Counted from the stretch's first letter, positions 33,942 to 43,327 are shown. The stretch: 64,000 nt of DNA from Streptomyces spectabilis (GCF_008704795.1 NZ_CP023690.1:3916501-3980500); one strand, 5' to 3'. A program made the numbers and translations. Notes: a model not told the origin generated them from the sequence alone.

Positions 33942-34346
33942 TCTCCGGCCCCCCTCGCGCGTACGGTGCGCGGTGCGCGCACCTGGCCGGTGGCGGCCCG
34001 CCGGCACGGCATCGGGGGCATGTCTAGCAACCGGCGTGCGCCCTCCCGCCGCATTCGCACAATGTGACGGAATGTGGCCCGGCCCGCGGATCGGGAATCG
34101 CTTTCCTTTCGATCGAGCGACTGTTTACTTCTGCTTCACCCATTCCGGGGAGACATTCGCTCATACGCCCGGAGTACCGCCGAAACGCGTCAGGGAATGG
34201 ACGCCCTGCGGCACGGTCCTGTCGTTCCCGGACAGGTTCCGATGGAATGCGCCAGGTCCTTCCGCAGATGTTGTGAAGGTGCATAACCTCCGCGTCACCG
34301 CAGCACGGCACGCGAGCCGCCGCGCCGCGAGGGGAGGGGAGCCCGG
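33942..34346. other. Intergenic region between divergent roadblock genes
   Basis: A 405-bp stretch with no convincing gene. Bases 34080-34300 are less GC-rich (TTTCCTTTCGATCG, TGTTTACTTCTG) and probably hold the promoters of both flanking transcription units. No clear palindrome or known riboswitch was found. Confidence 0.4.
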
Positions 34347-34769
34347 GTGTCCGGAATCGACGTGTGTCTGTACGAAGTCATGGCCCTGCCGGGTGCGCGG
34401 GGCGCCGCCCTCGTCGACTGGACGTGCGGTCTCGCGCTCGGCTCGGCGGGCGAACCGCCGCGCGGAGAGCCCGAGTCGGCCGCCGTCGAAGCGGCGGAGC
34501 TGGCCCGTCTGTCCATGGAGTACGGCACCTTCCGGTCGCCGGACGGCGAGACACCGACGGACGGCGAGGCACCGCCGGGCCCCGGCGCGACCGGGGCCGT
34601 CGAGGACCTGATCGTCACCACCCGCACCGCCTACCACCTGCTGCGGTTCGTCGAGACCGGCCACGACAGCAGCGTGTTCCTGCATCTGTGGCTCGACCGC
34701 GACACGGGGAACCTGGCCGTGGCGCGCCTGTGCCTCAGGGACGCCGCCCGACGACTGGTCCTGGAGTGA
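34347..34769 (+). CDS. Roadblock/LC7-like protein
   Basis: A 140-aa protein related to the one encoded at 36.1 kb. Both share the pattern: GVALVDYSSGMALG there, GAALVDWTCGLALG here; EDLIVTTRTAYHLLRFVET here, EDILITLSEQYHLIRLLKS there. This one has an extra acidic Pro-rich loop (FRSPDGETPTDGEAPPGP). GTG 34347 has GGGGAGGGG upstream. Its stop overlaps the next GTG, so it is coupled to the PATAN-like protein. Confidence 0.65.
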   Translation: MSGIDVCLYEVMALPGARGAALVDWTCGLALGSAGEPPRGEPESAAVEAAELARLSMEYGTFRSPDGETPTDGEAPPGPGATGAVEDLIVTTRTAYHLLRFVETGHDSSVFLHLWLDRDTGNLAVARLCLRDAARRLVLE

Positions 34770-35593
34770 ACGCGCCCGCGCCGCCGACCGTGCGGACGGC
34801 CCTGCCCGCCCGGTCCTCGCCCCTGCTGCGCCTGGCCGCGGAGGGCGCCACCGGCGCGCTGCTGCGCGACACCGGGACGATCTACCTCACGAAAGGCATG
34901 GTCAGCCACGCCGAGAGCGCCTCGGCCCCCGGCGTCGACGTCCTGCTCGTCGCGGGCGGGCGGCTGCCGCGCGCGGTCTGGGACGAGGCGGCGGGCCGCG
35001 CGGGCCCCCGGCGGCAGGTCGGCGGACACCTGGTCACCGAGGGGCACCTCACCTCCGGCGAGCTGGAGATCTGCCTGCTGACCGCGTTGTACGACGCCGC
35101 CCTCTTCGCCCTGGCACCGGGCGGCGGGCCGACCCGCTTCCGGCGCGGCGTCGGCCACGGCATCGGCACGGTGCGGCCCGTGCCCGCCGACGCCGTGGAG
35201 CGGGAGGCCCGCCGCCGCAGACGGCTGCTGGACAGCGCCTGGCCCGGCCCGGCCATCGACACGGCGCCCCTGGTCCGGCGGCGGGTACCGCCCTGCGGTG
35301 GCGGGAGCGTGCCGCTGCGCCAGCGCGCGCTGCTCGACCTGGCCGACGGCCGCCGCACACCGGCCGACCTGGCGCGGCTGCTCGGCCGTCCCGTCTTCCA
35401 CGTCCTGCTCGAAGTGCGCCGCCTGGCCGTCGCGGGTCTGATCGACCCGCCGCGCCCGCCGCCGTCCGGACCCGACGTCCCCGACGTCCCGCCCCGGGAC
35501 TCCCCCGCCGCCCGCCCCTTCGCGGCGGACGGCTTCACCTCGCCCGACACCGCCCTGCTCCGCCGGGTCCGCGACGCCCTGGAGGCCCTGTGA
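34766..35593 (+). CDS. PATAN/DUF4388-like protein with winged-helix end
   Basis: A 275-aa protein. Residues about 18-110 resemble PATAN/DUF4388 domains (GATGALLRDTGTIYLTKGMVSHAESA..., HLVTEGHLTSGELEICLLTALYDAALFAL), found in bacterial signalling proteins of gliding and two-component systems. Residues about 190-235 (QRALLDLADGRRTPADLARLLGRPVFHVLLEVRRLAVAGLI) look like a winged helix. It may be a signalling adapter that binds DNA. GTG 34766 overlaps the preceding stop (GTGA). Confidence 0.65.
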   Translation: MNAPAPPTVRTALPARSSPLLRLAAEGATGALLRDTGTIYLTKGMVSHAESASAPGVDVLLVAGGRLPRAVWDEAAGRAGPRRQVGGHLVTEGHLTSGELEICLLTALYDAALFALAPGGGPTRFRRGVGHGIGTVRPVPADAVEREARRRRRLLDSAWPGPAIDTAPLVRRRVPPCGGGSVPLRQRALLDLADGRRTPADLARLLGRPVFHVLLEVRRLAVAGLIDPPRPPPSGPDVPDVPPRDSPAARPFAADGFTSPDTALLRRVRDALEAL

Positions 35594-35678
35594 CGCCCCG
35601 CGGCACGGCCCCGGGCGTGAGTGCCCCGTGAGGGGGCGGTCCGCATGGCGCCGCGCCTGGAGGAGGCAGCTGACGGCG

Positions 35679-36065
35679 GTGGAACCCGACGTGCTCGACG
35701 AACTCGGACGGCTGCGGGCCCGGATCCCCCGGCTGACCGGCGCCCTCGCGGCCGACACCGGCGGCCGCGTCCTCGCCCGGGACACCACCGACATGGGGGC
35801 ACAGCACCTCGCCGCCCTCACCGCGGACGCCCTCCAGGCGGCCCTGCGGCTCGCGGACGCCGCGGGCCAGGGGCTCGCGGGGGAACTCCTCATCCATGGC
35901 GAAGGAGGCTACGTCGCGGCGTACGCGGCGGGCCCCACCGCCGTCCTGACCCTCCTCGCGGAGCCGGGCGTCAACGTGGGCCGGCTCCAGCTGGAGGGCC
36001 GCCGGTCCAGCGCCCGCATCGGCGAGCTGCTCGACGGGGCGCTCGAACGACTGGAGAACTCCTGA
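35679..36065 (+). CDS. Roadblock/LC7-like protein
   Basis: A 128-aa protein with a roadblock-like layout: EPDVLDELGRLRARIPRLTGALAADTGGRVLARD, a helix with Ala/Leu repeats (AALTADALQAALRLADAAGQ), then strands ELLIHGEGGYVAAYAAGPTAVLTLLAE. GTG 35679 is used because AGGAGG lies 12 bases upstream; GTG 35628 would add 17 Arg-rich residues, so the start is uncertain. It sits 85 bp after the PATAN-like gene on the same strand. Confidence 0.6.
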   Translation: MEPDVLDELGRLRARIPRLTGALAADTGGRVLARDTTDMGAQHLAALTADALQAALRLADAAGQGLAGELLIHGEGGYVAAYAAGPTAVLTLLAEPGVNVGRLQLEGRRSSARIGELLDGALERLENS

Positions 36066-36121
36066 CCATGACTCCTCCCACAGCCCGCTCCACCAACAGA
36101 CGAAAAGGAAGTGCGAGTCAT

Positions 36122-36496
36122 ATGTTCAACACCGAAACGGCTCTCAAAGAGGCGATGACCGCCATCGACGGCACCCTCGGTGTGGCCCTGGTCGACTACA
36201 GCAGCGGGATGGCCCTCGGCACCCTGGGCGGCAGCAAGGAACTCGACCTCTCCGTGGCCGCCGCGGGCAACACCGACGTGGTCCGCGCCAAGGTGCGCAC
36301 CATGGAAATGCTCGGCCTCAAGGGCGAGATCGAGGACATTCTGATCACCCTCAGCGAGCAGTACCACCTGATCCGGCTGCTGAAGTCCCGCAACAACAGC
36401 GGCCTCTTCCTCTATCTGGCACTCGACAAGGGCAAGGCGAACCTCGCGATGGCCCGGCACCAGCTCCGGCGCATCGAGACGGAGCTGGACGTCTGA
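36122..36496 (+). CDS. Roadblock/LC7-like protein
   Basis: A 124-aa protein, MFNTETALKEAMTAIDGTLGVALVDYSSGMALGTLGG, then VRTMEMLGLKGEIEDILITLSEQYHLIRLLKS and NNSGLFLYLALDKGKANLAMARHQL. This is the cleanest roadblock-like member of the cluster. ATG 36122 has AAGGA upstream. It is last in the run of plus-strand genes. Its sister at 34.3 kb is clearly a paralogue. Confidence 0.72.
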   Translation: MFNTETALKEAMTAIDGTLGVALVDYSSGMALGTLGGSKELDLSVAAAGNTDVVRAKVRTMEMLGLKGEIEDILITLSEQYHLIRLLKSRNNSGLFLYLALDKGKANLAMARHQLRRIETELDV

Positions 36497-36527
36497 CCGC
36501 CGCGGCGGCCCGGCGGGGGCGGGCGGG

Positions 36528-37391
36528 CTACTGCCCGTCCCCGCCGTGGATGCCGTGGTGGTTGTCCTCCGCCCGGCGGCGGTGGAGCTCGTGGCGCTCC
36601 TTGTGCCGCTCGTGCCGCTCCTGGTGCCGCTCCCGGTGTTCGAGACGCCGGCTCTCCCGCTCCTCCAGCCTCTCCTGGCGGCGCTGCTCCTTCAGGCGCT
36701 GCCGCTCCGCCTTGCGGAGCTTGCGCTCGACGTTGACGCCGCCCATGAGGGCGAAGCCGGTGACGGTCACGCGCGGGGAGCCGGGCGTGCCCTCGCCGGT
36801 GGCGTCGTCGCCGAAGCCGCCCATGATGCCGAAGCCCTTGACGGAGACGTTCAGTTCGGGCGGCACGGTGACCTGGATGCCACCCATGATCGTGAAGCAG
36901 CGGATGACGACCTCGCGGTCGGCGAAGCGGGCCTCGCGCAGGTCGATCTCGCCGCCGCCCCACATCGCGAACGAGGTGAAGAGCCGCCCGACGGTCCAGC
37001 CGCCCTTGCGGTTGAAGCCGCTCCAGAAGGCGAAGGCGCCGCCGGAGGTGGGCTCTGTGCCCTCGACCACGCGCTCCGCCCAGTCGATCTCCGTCGACCC
37101 GTCGTCGGCGGACCGCTTGACCAGGGAGGTCTTCGGGGCGACCGCGCCCGCCGCGGGCAGGTCCCGGGTGAGGGGCGCCAGGTCGCCGTACGTACGGGCC
37201 CGGTAGGCCGCGTCCACCCGTTCGTTGAACTCGTCCATGTCCAGGCGGCCCTCGGCCATGGCCTCGCGCAGGACCTCGGCGACACGCTCGCGGTCGGCGT
37301 CGGATGCGCGCAGCTCGGGGCTCGGCGAGCCGGGGACGGCCGGCGGCGACGCGGGCGACGCGGGTGGCTGGGAAGACTCGGCGTCCGTCAT
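36528..37391 (-). CDS. DUF1707 protein with LiaF-like C-terminal domain
   Basis: A 287-aa protein. The DUF1707 domain is clear: ELRASDADRERVAEVLREAMAEGRLDMDEFNERVDAAYRARTYGDLAPLTRDLP (about 27-80). A beta-solenoid-like region with repeats FTIMGGIQVTVPPEL, FGIMGGFGD and FALMGGVNVER follows (about 160-225), as in LiaF/DUF2154 proteins. The end is a long Arg/Glu/His-rich coiled coil (KAERQRLKEQRRQERLEERE). It is probably membrane-associated signalling or scaffolding; the true function is unknown. Confidence 0.85.
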   Translation of the reverse strand: MTDAESSQPPASPASPPAVPGSPSPELRASDADRERVAEVLREAMAEGRLDMDEFNERVDAAYRARTYGDLAPLTRDLPAAGAVAPKTSLVKRSADDGSTEIDWAERVVEGTEPTSGGAFAFWSGFNRKGGWTVGRLFTSFAMWGGGEIDLREARFADREVVIRCFTIMGGIQVTVPPELNVSVKGFGIMGGFGDDATGEGTPGSPRVTVTGFALMGGVNVERKLRKAERQRLKEQRRQERLEERESRRLEHRERHQERHERHKERHELHRRRAEDNHHGIHGGDGQ

Positions 37392-37401
37392 ACCCCGAAG
37401 C

Positions 37402-38370
37402 CTACGAGGTCCCTCTGTCGGCGTACATCTTGGCGATGACGGCCTCGATGTCCGGCTCGCGCACGGAGAGGTCGAGCAGCGGATAGCGCTCGGCGACCGC
37501 CGCGACCAGCGGTGCCGCGGAGGCGGCCGCAGGGAAGGCCAGCCACTGCCGGGGGCCCTCGACGCGCACGACCCGCGCCGACTCGACCTCCAGGGGCGGA
37601 AGTTCGTGTTCCAGATCGACGACCAGCATGCGCTCGCTCTGGCCCACCTCGTGAAGGCCGTCGAGCGGGCCGTCGTACATCAGGCGCCCGTGGTCGATGA
37701 CCATGACGCGCTTGCACAGCTGCTCGATGTCGGTGAGGTCGTGCGTGGTGAGCAGGACCGTGGTGCCCGACTCGGCGTTCAGATCGCGCAGGAAGCCGCG
37801 CACCTTCGCCTTGCTGACCACGTCGAGGCCGATGGTCGGCTCGTCGAGGTAGAGGACCTCCGGGTCGTGCAGGAGCGCGGCCGCGATGTCGCCGCGCATG
37901 CGCTGGCCCAGCGAGAGCTGCCGTACGGGGACGTCCAACAGGGCGCCCAGGTCGAGGAGTTCGACACACCGGTCGAGGTTCTCGGCGAACCGGGCGTCCG
38001 GGATCCGGTACATGCGGTGCATCAGGCGGTACGAGTCGACGAGCGGCAGGTCCCACCAGAGCGTGGTGCGCTGGCCGAAGACGACGCCGATGTGCCGGGC
38101 GAGGCGGGTGCGCTCGTGGGCCGGGTCGATGCCCGCGACCCGCAGCCGGCCGCCGCTGGGCGTGAGGATGCCGGTGAGCATCTTGATCGTGGTCGACTTG
38201 CCCGCGCCGTTCGGGCCGATGTAGCCGACCATCTCGCCGCGCGGCACCTGGAAGGTGATGCCGTCGACGGCCCGCACCTCGTGCCGCTCGCGGCGCAGGA
38301 AGCCGGTCTTCTTGCGGACGTCGAAGACCTTCTCGACGCCGTCGAGGGTGATGAACGCGTCGCTGTCCAC
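37402..38370 (-). CDS. ABC exporter ATP-binding protein
   Basis: A 322-aa ABC ATPase of the ABC-2 exporter type. It has Walker A GPNGAGKST (about 53-61), the Q-loop region VVFGQRTTLWWDLP, signature LSLGQRMRGD, Walker B VLYLDEPTIGLD and the His switch LTTHD. The 80-residue C-terminal extension is usual for this subfamily. GTG 38370 starts it, 7 bp after the permease stop. With the two permeases upstream it forms a complete exporter; the substrate is unknown. Confidence 0.92.
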   Translation of the reverse strand: MDSDAFITLDGVEKVFDVRKKTGFLRRERHEVRAVDGITFQVPRGEMVGYIGPNGAGKSTTIKMLTGILTPSGGRLRVAGIDPAHERTRLARHIGVVFGQRTTLWWDLPLVDSYRLMHRMYRIPDARFAENLDRCVELLDLGALLDVPVRQLSLGQRMRGDIAAALLHDPEVLYLDEPTIGLDVVSKAKVRGFLRDLNAESGTTVLLTTHDLTDIEQLCKRVMVIDHGRLMYDGPLDGLHEVGQSERMLVVDLEHELPPLEVESARVVRVEGPRQWLAFPAAASAAPLVAAVAERYPLLDLSVREPDIEAVIAKMYADRGTS

Positions 38371-38377
38371 GAAAGAG

Positions 38378-39271
38378 TCAGCTCCCTGTGCTGCGGTACG
38401 AACGGAGTCCCGCGCGCCAGGCGAGGCCCGCGAGCGCCAGGCACGCGAGGGCCACCAGCGGCGGTGCGAAGGCGGCCCAGCGCGGCAGGCCGAGCGGATA
38501 GGCGCGGTCGAGGACGTACAGTCCGGGCAGCCAGTTCACGAAGGCGATCGGGACGACGAACGTGACCCCGCGCACCAGTTCGTCGGCGAAGACGGTCGGC
38601 GGGTACTGGAGCAGCGTGTTGCCGCCGTACGTGACGGAGTTCTGCACCTCGGAGGCGTCCTGGGCGACGAACTGGAAGGCCGCGCCGAGCACGAAGACGG
38701 CCGCGAAGATCCCGGCGCCGCTGATCAGCATCAGCGGGACGACCGCGGCCTTCAGGGGCGTCCAGGCGATGTCCACGCTCCAGAAGCCGTACGCGAGCAC
38801 GAGCAGCCCCTGGGTGATCCGGCCGAGGCGGCGCAGCGCGAAGCGGTCGGCCGCGACCTGGGCGAGCACCGGCACGGGACGGACCAGGAGGGTGTCGAGC
38901 GTGCCGTCCCTGACCCGGGTGCCGAGCCGCTCCATGGAGCCGAAGGCGAGGTCGGCCACGCCGAAGGCGGTGGACGCCGCCCCGTACAGGAAGGCGATCT
39001 CGCCGAGGCCGTAGCCGCCCAGCCGGTCCACCTGGGAGAACATCAGCAGGATCGCGACGAAGTCGAGGCCGGTCGCGGCGAAGTTCCCGAAGGCCGTCAG
39101 CGCGAAGGAGGCGCGGTAGGCCAGCGTGGAGCGGATCCACATGGCGGTGATCAGACGGTAGGCGCGCACGCCCTCGCGGGTCCTGGCGAGGGGCCCCAGC
39201 GGGGCGCCGAGGCCGCCGCGCTCCGTGCCCGGGTCCTGGTCCTGGTCCTGGTCCCGCAGCAGCTCAGCCAC
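38378..39271 (-). CDS. ABC-2 family permease subunit
   Basis: A 297-aa permease with about six hydrophobic helices. It shows FALTAFGNFAATGLDFVAILLMFSQ, the loop ERLGTRVRDGTLDTLLVRPVPVLAQ typical of this permease family, and GLPRWAAFAPPLVALACLALAGLAW at the end. The N-terminus contains a (Asp-Gln)n run from a TCCTGG tandem repeat (39234-39253). GTG 39271 overlaps the other permease gene by 8 bp. Confidence 0.88.
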   Translation of the reverse strand: MAELLRDQDQDQDPGTERGGLGAPLGPLARTREGVRAYRLITAMWIRSTLAYRASFALTAFGNFAATGLDFVAILLMFSQVDRLGGYGLGEIAFLYGAASTAFGVADLAFGSMERLGTRVRDGTLDTLLVRPVPVLAQVAADRFALRRLGRITQGLLVLAYGFWSVDIAWTPLKAAVVPLMLISGAGIFAAVFVLGAAFQFVAQDASEVQNSVTYGGNTLLQYPPTVFADELVRGVTFVVPIAFVNWLPGLYVLDRAYPLGLPRWAAFAPPLVALACLALAGLAWRAGLRSYRSTGS

Positions 39272-40079
39272 CCTGGACCACCACCCGGCGGGTCGCCACG
39301 CCCTGGAGCAGCCGTCCCACGGCGAGCAGCCCGGCCGCCCAGGCGGCCTGGAAGGCGTAGATCGCCAGGAGCCCGGTGCCCGTGTGCTTGCCGAGGAACA
39401 CGTCCGCGGGCACCTGGAGCAGCGCCGACCAGGGCAGGGCCCGGGCGACCTCGCCGAGGGCGCCGGGGAAGACGTTCAGGGGCAGCAGCATGCCGGAGAA
39501 GAACATGCCCGCGAGCCAGGAGATCTGGGCCACGCCCGCGCCGTCCAGGAGCCAGAAGGCGCTGAGCGCCACCAGATAGCGCAGGGCGAAGCTGACGACG
39601 ACGCCGAGCAGCACCGCGAGGAGCGTCGCGAGCCAGGTCAACGGAGATGTCGGCAGCGCGAGTTGGAAGGCGAGCGCCCCGAAGGTCATCGGCACCACCC
39701 CACGGCCCAGAAGGTGGAACGCGGCCCGGCCCAGATCGCTCGCGAGCCACCACGCCTGGAGGTCGACGGGCCGGTGGAGATCGGTGGCGATGTCGCCGGT
39801 GCGGACGCGCTCCATCAGGTCCGCCTCGAAGCCGCCGCCCATCGCCGCGACGGCCATCAGGAGGGCCTGACCGAGCCAGACGTACGTGAGCGCCTGCGCC
39901 TGGTCGTATCCTCCTAGTCCGGGTCTCTCGTCCCAGAGGGCTTTGTAGGTGTAGGCCAGGATCACCCCGAACACGGTGTTGGTGAACACACCCGCCAGCG
40001 TCGCCATCCGGTATGTGGCGAATCTCCGGAAGTTTCCTCCGGCGACGGCCGCGTACAAGCGGAACCGTCCTGTTCTCAC
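39264..40079 (-). CDS. ABC-2 family permease subunit
   Basis: A 271-aa permease paired with the previous one. It has about six helices, starting RLYAAVAGGNFRRFATYRMATLAGVFTNTVFGVILAYTYKALW, and the shared loop MERVRTGDIATDLHRPVDLQAWWLASDLG. GTG 40079 is chosen because AAAGGG lies 6 bases upstream; ATG 40085 is only two codons earlier and cannot be excluded. It is the first gene of the three-gene exporter operon. Confidence 0.86.
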   Translation of the reverse strand: MRTGRFRLYAAVAGGNFRRFATYRMATLAGVFTNTVFGVILAYTYKALWDERPGLGGYDQAQALTYVWLGQALLMAVAAMGGGFEADLMERVRTGDIATDLHRPVDLQAWWLASDLGRAAFHLLGRGVVPMTFGALAFQLALPTSPLTWLATLLAVLLGVVVSFALRYLVALSAFWLLDGAGVAQISWLAGMFFSGMLLPLNVFPGALGEVARALPWSALLQVPADVFLGKHTGTGLLAIYAFQAAWAAGLLAVGRLLQGVATRRVVVQGG

Positions 40080-40288
40080 GCACATCCCTTTCAGAGAGCC
40101 TCGTCCCGCTTCCAGGCCGAGCGGCCCGGACCGCGTGTCCGGACCGAAGCGCAGGAGCCTAATGTGAGCGGGGCCGTCCGTGCCAGGCAATTTCGCCGCG
40201 CGGCGCGTGCCTGGTCAGAAGGGCATGCGGAGACAGTGTGCAATGGGTCGTACGAGGCGTACGACGCGAACTGGGAGTTCCGCGAGAC

Positions 40289-43252
40289 ATGAGCAGCGAC
40301 GAGCCGCAGCAGCAGCGTGGCCCCGGGCGCGGGCCCGCTGACGGGCCCGGGGAGCCCGCCGCCCCCGAGGACGGGCCTGCGGCCCCGCGCCAGGACGGCC
40401 CCCAAGGGACCCGGCGCCCCGCCGCCGAGCGCCGTCCGGGCGTCCCCGGCGAGGGTGACGGAGCCGCACGCCGGGGTGACCCCGGCGCGGCCCGCGGCCA
40501 GGGCGCGCCCGACCCCGCCACCCAGCAGATCCGGCCGGTCACGGACCGCGAAGGGCCCGCCGCGCCGCCGGGCGGCAAGGGCGGCTCCGCGGCCCTGCGC
40601 AAGAACGGCTCCGCGGCGACGCCCGGGGGCACCCCGGCCGCTCCCGCGAACGACCCGGCGACCCAGCAGATCCGCCCCGTCCCCGCCGGTGGCAAGAGCG
40701 CCAAGGGCGCGAAGGGCGCGGCGGCGGCCACGGCCGCCGCGGCAGGCCCCGCCACGACCCGGCTGCGGCCCGTGCCGCCCGGCGGACCCGGCGCCCGGCA
40801 CCAGGAGCCCGGGAACGGCGAGCCGCGGGGCTGGGCGCCCCGCGACCCCGATGAAGGCGGCGCGGGGGACGGCGACGGCGCGAGCCCCGCCGGGCCCGCG
40901 GCACCCGGCCAGCAGGGCAAGAAGGGCAAGAAGGCGAAGCGGCCCAAGCGCAAGGGCTGGCGGCGCCTGTTCCCGACCTGGCGGATGGTGCTCGGCGCCT
41001 TCATCCTGTTCATCCTGCTCGGCGTGGGCGCGTTCATGACGGGCTACTTCCTCGTGAACATCCCGCCGGCCAACGCCATGGCCACCAAGCAGAGCAACGT
41101 CTACCTGTACTCCGACGGCACCGAGATCGCCCGCGACGGCAAGGTCAACCGCGAGAACGTGCCCCTTTCGAAGGTGCCCAAGGAGGTCCAGCACGCGGTC
41201 CTCGCCGCCGAGGACCGGGACTTCTACAGTGAGTCCGCCGTCGACCCGAAGGCGATGCTCCGCGCGGGCTGGAACACGCTCACCGGCAAGGGCAAGCAGT
41301 CCGGTTCGACGATCACCCAGCAGTACGTGAAGAACTACTACCTGGCGCAGGAGCAGACGGTCTCCCGCAAGGTGAAGGAGTTCTTCATCGCGATCAAGCT
41401 GGACCGCGAGGTGAGCAAGGACGAGATCCTCCAGGGCTATCTGAACACCAGCTACTTCGGCCGCAGCGCGTACGGCGTGCAGGCCGCCGCGCAGGCGTAC
41501 TACGGCAAGGACGTCGAGGACCTGAGCGTCGGCCAGGGCGCGTACCTGGCGACCCTGGTGAACTCCCCCAACGCGTACGACGTGGCGACCCACCCGGAGA
41601 ACAAGCCGCGCGCCGTCGGGCGCTGGAACTACGTCCTGGACGGCATGGTCAAGGAGGGCTGGCTCGACAAGGCCGAGCGGGACAAGGTCAAGTTCCCGAT
41701 GCCGGAGCAGGCGAAGGGCGCGCCGGGCCTGTCCGGCCAGCGCGGCTACGTCGTGAAGGCCGTGGAGGACTATCTGATCGAGAACCGGATCGTGGACGAG
41801 GACGCCCTCAGCACGGGCGGCTACCGCATCACCACCACGCTCCAGAAGCCCCGCCAGGACGCCTTCGTCAAGGCCGTCGACGAGCAGGTGATGTCGAAGG
41901 TCGACAAGAAGGCCCGCAAGATCGACAAGAACGTGCGCGTGGGCGGCGCCTCGGTGGACCCGAACACCGGCAAGGTCGTCGCGATGTACGGCGGCATCGA
42001 CTACACCAAGCAGTTCGTGAACAACGCGACCCGGCGCGACTACCAGGTCGGCTCGACCTTCAAGCCGTTCGTGTTCACCTCGGCGGTGGAGAACGGCTCG
42101 GTCACGCAGTCCGGCGCCCAGATCACGCCGAACACCCTGTACGACGGCAACAACCGCCGCCCGGTGCAGGGCTGGAGCGGCGGCTCGTACGCGCCCGCGA
42201 ACGAGGACGACGTCAACTACGGCGACATCAGCGTGCGCGAGGCCACGGACAAGTCCGTGAACTCGGTGTACGCGCAGATGGCCGTCGACGTCGGCTCGGA
42301 CAAGGTCAAGGACACCGCCGTCGCCCTCGGCGTCCCGGCGAAGACGCCGGACCTGACCGCGTCCCCGTCGATCGCGCTCGGCCCGTCCACGGCGTCCGTC
42401 CTGGACATGACCGAGGCGTACGCCACGCTCGCCAACCACGGCAAGCACGGCACGTACACGCTCGTCGACAAGATCAGCAAGGACGGGCAGGACATCGCGC
42501 TTCCGCAGCGGAAGACGAAGACGGCGGTGAGCCGCGAGGCCGCCGACACGACGACGTCGATCCTGCAGAGCGTGGTGCAGTCCGGCACCGGCCGCGAGGC
42601 GCTGAACGCGGGCCGTCCGGCTGCGGGCAAGACCGGTACGGCGGAGAACGACAAGGCGGCCTGGTTCGCGGGCTACACCCCCGACCTCGCCACCGTGGTC
42701 GCGGTGATGGGCCAGGACCCGGTCACGGCGGCGCAGACGCCGCTGTACGGGGCGCTCGGCGAGGCCCGCATCAACGGCGGCGGCTACCCGGCGAAGGTGT
42801 GGGCGCAGTTCACCAGGGACGCCCTGGAGGGCAAGCCCGCCAAGGAGTTCGAGCTCCAGCTGGAGCCGGGCTCGGAGGAGCCGGTCGCGCCGGATCCCGC
42901 GCAGTCGGCCCAGGAGCCGGACGAGGACGCGGACACCGGCGGCGGTGACGGTGACGACGGCGGTCAGGCCGACGGTGGTGCCGCGGACGGCGGCCAGCAG
43001 GGCGGCCAGAACGGTGGCCAGCAGGGCGGCCAGCAAGGCGGCCAGCAGGGCGGCGGCGACCAGGACGGCCAGAACCAGGGCCAGAACCAGGGCGGCGCTG
43101 CCGACGGCGGCGCGGCCGACGGGGGCGGCGCCGCGGATGGCGGCGGGGCCGACGGCGGGGCCGCGGACGGCGGCGGGGACCAGGGCGGGGCCGCCCAGGG
43201 GGCCCTTGGTGAGCTCACCGTGGGGCCCAGTGGGCGGGCCCGCTCCGATTGA
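40289..43252 (+). CDS. Class A penicillin-binding protein (transglycosylase/transpeptidase)
   Basis: A 987-aa bifunctional peptidoglycan synthase. A Pro/Gly/Ala-rich cytoplasmic head (1-230) contains repeats of DPATQQIRPV (twice) and one related GPATTRLRPV. The transmembrane helix is at about 233-256. The GT51 domain has VLAAEDRDFY with catalytic Glu (about 308), and GSTITQQYVKN. The transpeptidase domain has SxxK as GSTFKP (Ser about 589), SVN and KTGTAEN (about 781). The last 110 residues are an unusually long Gln/Gly/Ala/Asp-rich tail built from GGQQ and AADGG units. ATG 40289 is used. It polymerises and cross-links the wall. Confidence 0.93.
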   Translation: MSSDEPQQQRGPGRGPADGPGEPAAPEDGPAAPRQDGPQGTRRPAAERRPGVPGEGDGAARRGDPGAARGQGAPDPATQQIRPVTDREGPAAPPGGKGGSAALRKNGSAATPGGTPAAPANDPATQQIRPVPAGGKSAKGAKGAAAATAAAAGPATTRLRPVPPGGPGARHQEPGNGEPRGWAPRDPDEGGAGDGDGASPAGPAAPGQQGKKGKKAKRPKRKGWRRLFPTWRMVLGAFILFILLGVGAFMTGYFLVNIPPANAMATKQSNVYLYSDGTEIARDGKVNRENVPLSKVPKEVQHAVLAAEDRDFYSESAVDPKAMLRAGWNTLTGKGKQSGSTITQQYVKNYYLAQEQTVSRKVKEFFIAIKLDREVSKDEILQGYLNTSYFGRSAYGVQAAAQAYYGKDVEDLSVGQGAYLATLVNSPNAYDVATHPENKPRAVGRWNYVLDGMVKEGWLDKAERDKVKFPMPEQAKGAPGLSGQRGYVVKAVEDYLIENRIVDEDALSTGGYRITTTLQKPRQDAFVKAVDEQVMSKVDKKARKIDKNVRVGGASVDPNTGKVVAMYGGIDYTKQFVNNATRRDYQVGSTFKPFVFTSAVENGSVTQSGAQITPNTLYDGNNRRPVQGWSGGSYAPANEDDVNYGDISVREATDKSVNSVYAQMAVDVGSDKVKDTAVALGVPAKTPDLTASPSIALGPSTASVLDMTEAYATLANHGKHGTYTLVDKISKDGQDIALPQRKTKTAVSREAADTTTSILQSVVQSGTGREALNAGRPAAGKTGTAENDKAAWFAGYTPDLATVVAVMGQDPVTAAQTPLYGALGEARINGGGYPAKVWAQFTRDALEGKPAKEFELQLEPGSEEPVAPDPAQSAQEPDEDADTGGGDGDDGGQADGGAADGGQQGGQNGGQQGGQQGGQQGGGDQDGQNQGQNQGGAADGGAADGGGAADGGGADGGAADGGGDQGGAAQGALGELTVGPSGRARSD
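42950..43200 (+). repeat. Low-complexity tandem repeats in PBP tail
   Basis: Repeats of GGCGGCCAGCAG and GCGGACGGCGG units encode (GGQQ)n and (AADGG)n. The region is in frame and probably encodes an extracellular disordered linker. Slippage would change its length between strains. Confidence 0.8.
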
Positions 43253-43327
43253 CAGTGCCGGTGCGTGGGGGCTGGGCGCGCCCACGCGGCGGAGCCGCAC
43301 ATAGACACGGCCCCGCGCCCCTCCCGG

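Noticed and set aside
33567..36496. Conservon (cvnABCD)
   Set aside because: No nitrate-sensing-type kinase, DUF742 protein or GTPase is present; only roadblock-like and PATAN-like genes.
42950..43200. CRISPR array
   Set aside because: The repeats are short, in frame, without unique spacers of equal size, and lie in a protein tail. No cas gene is in the window.
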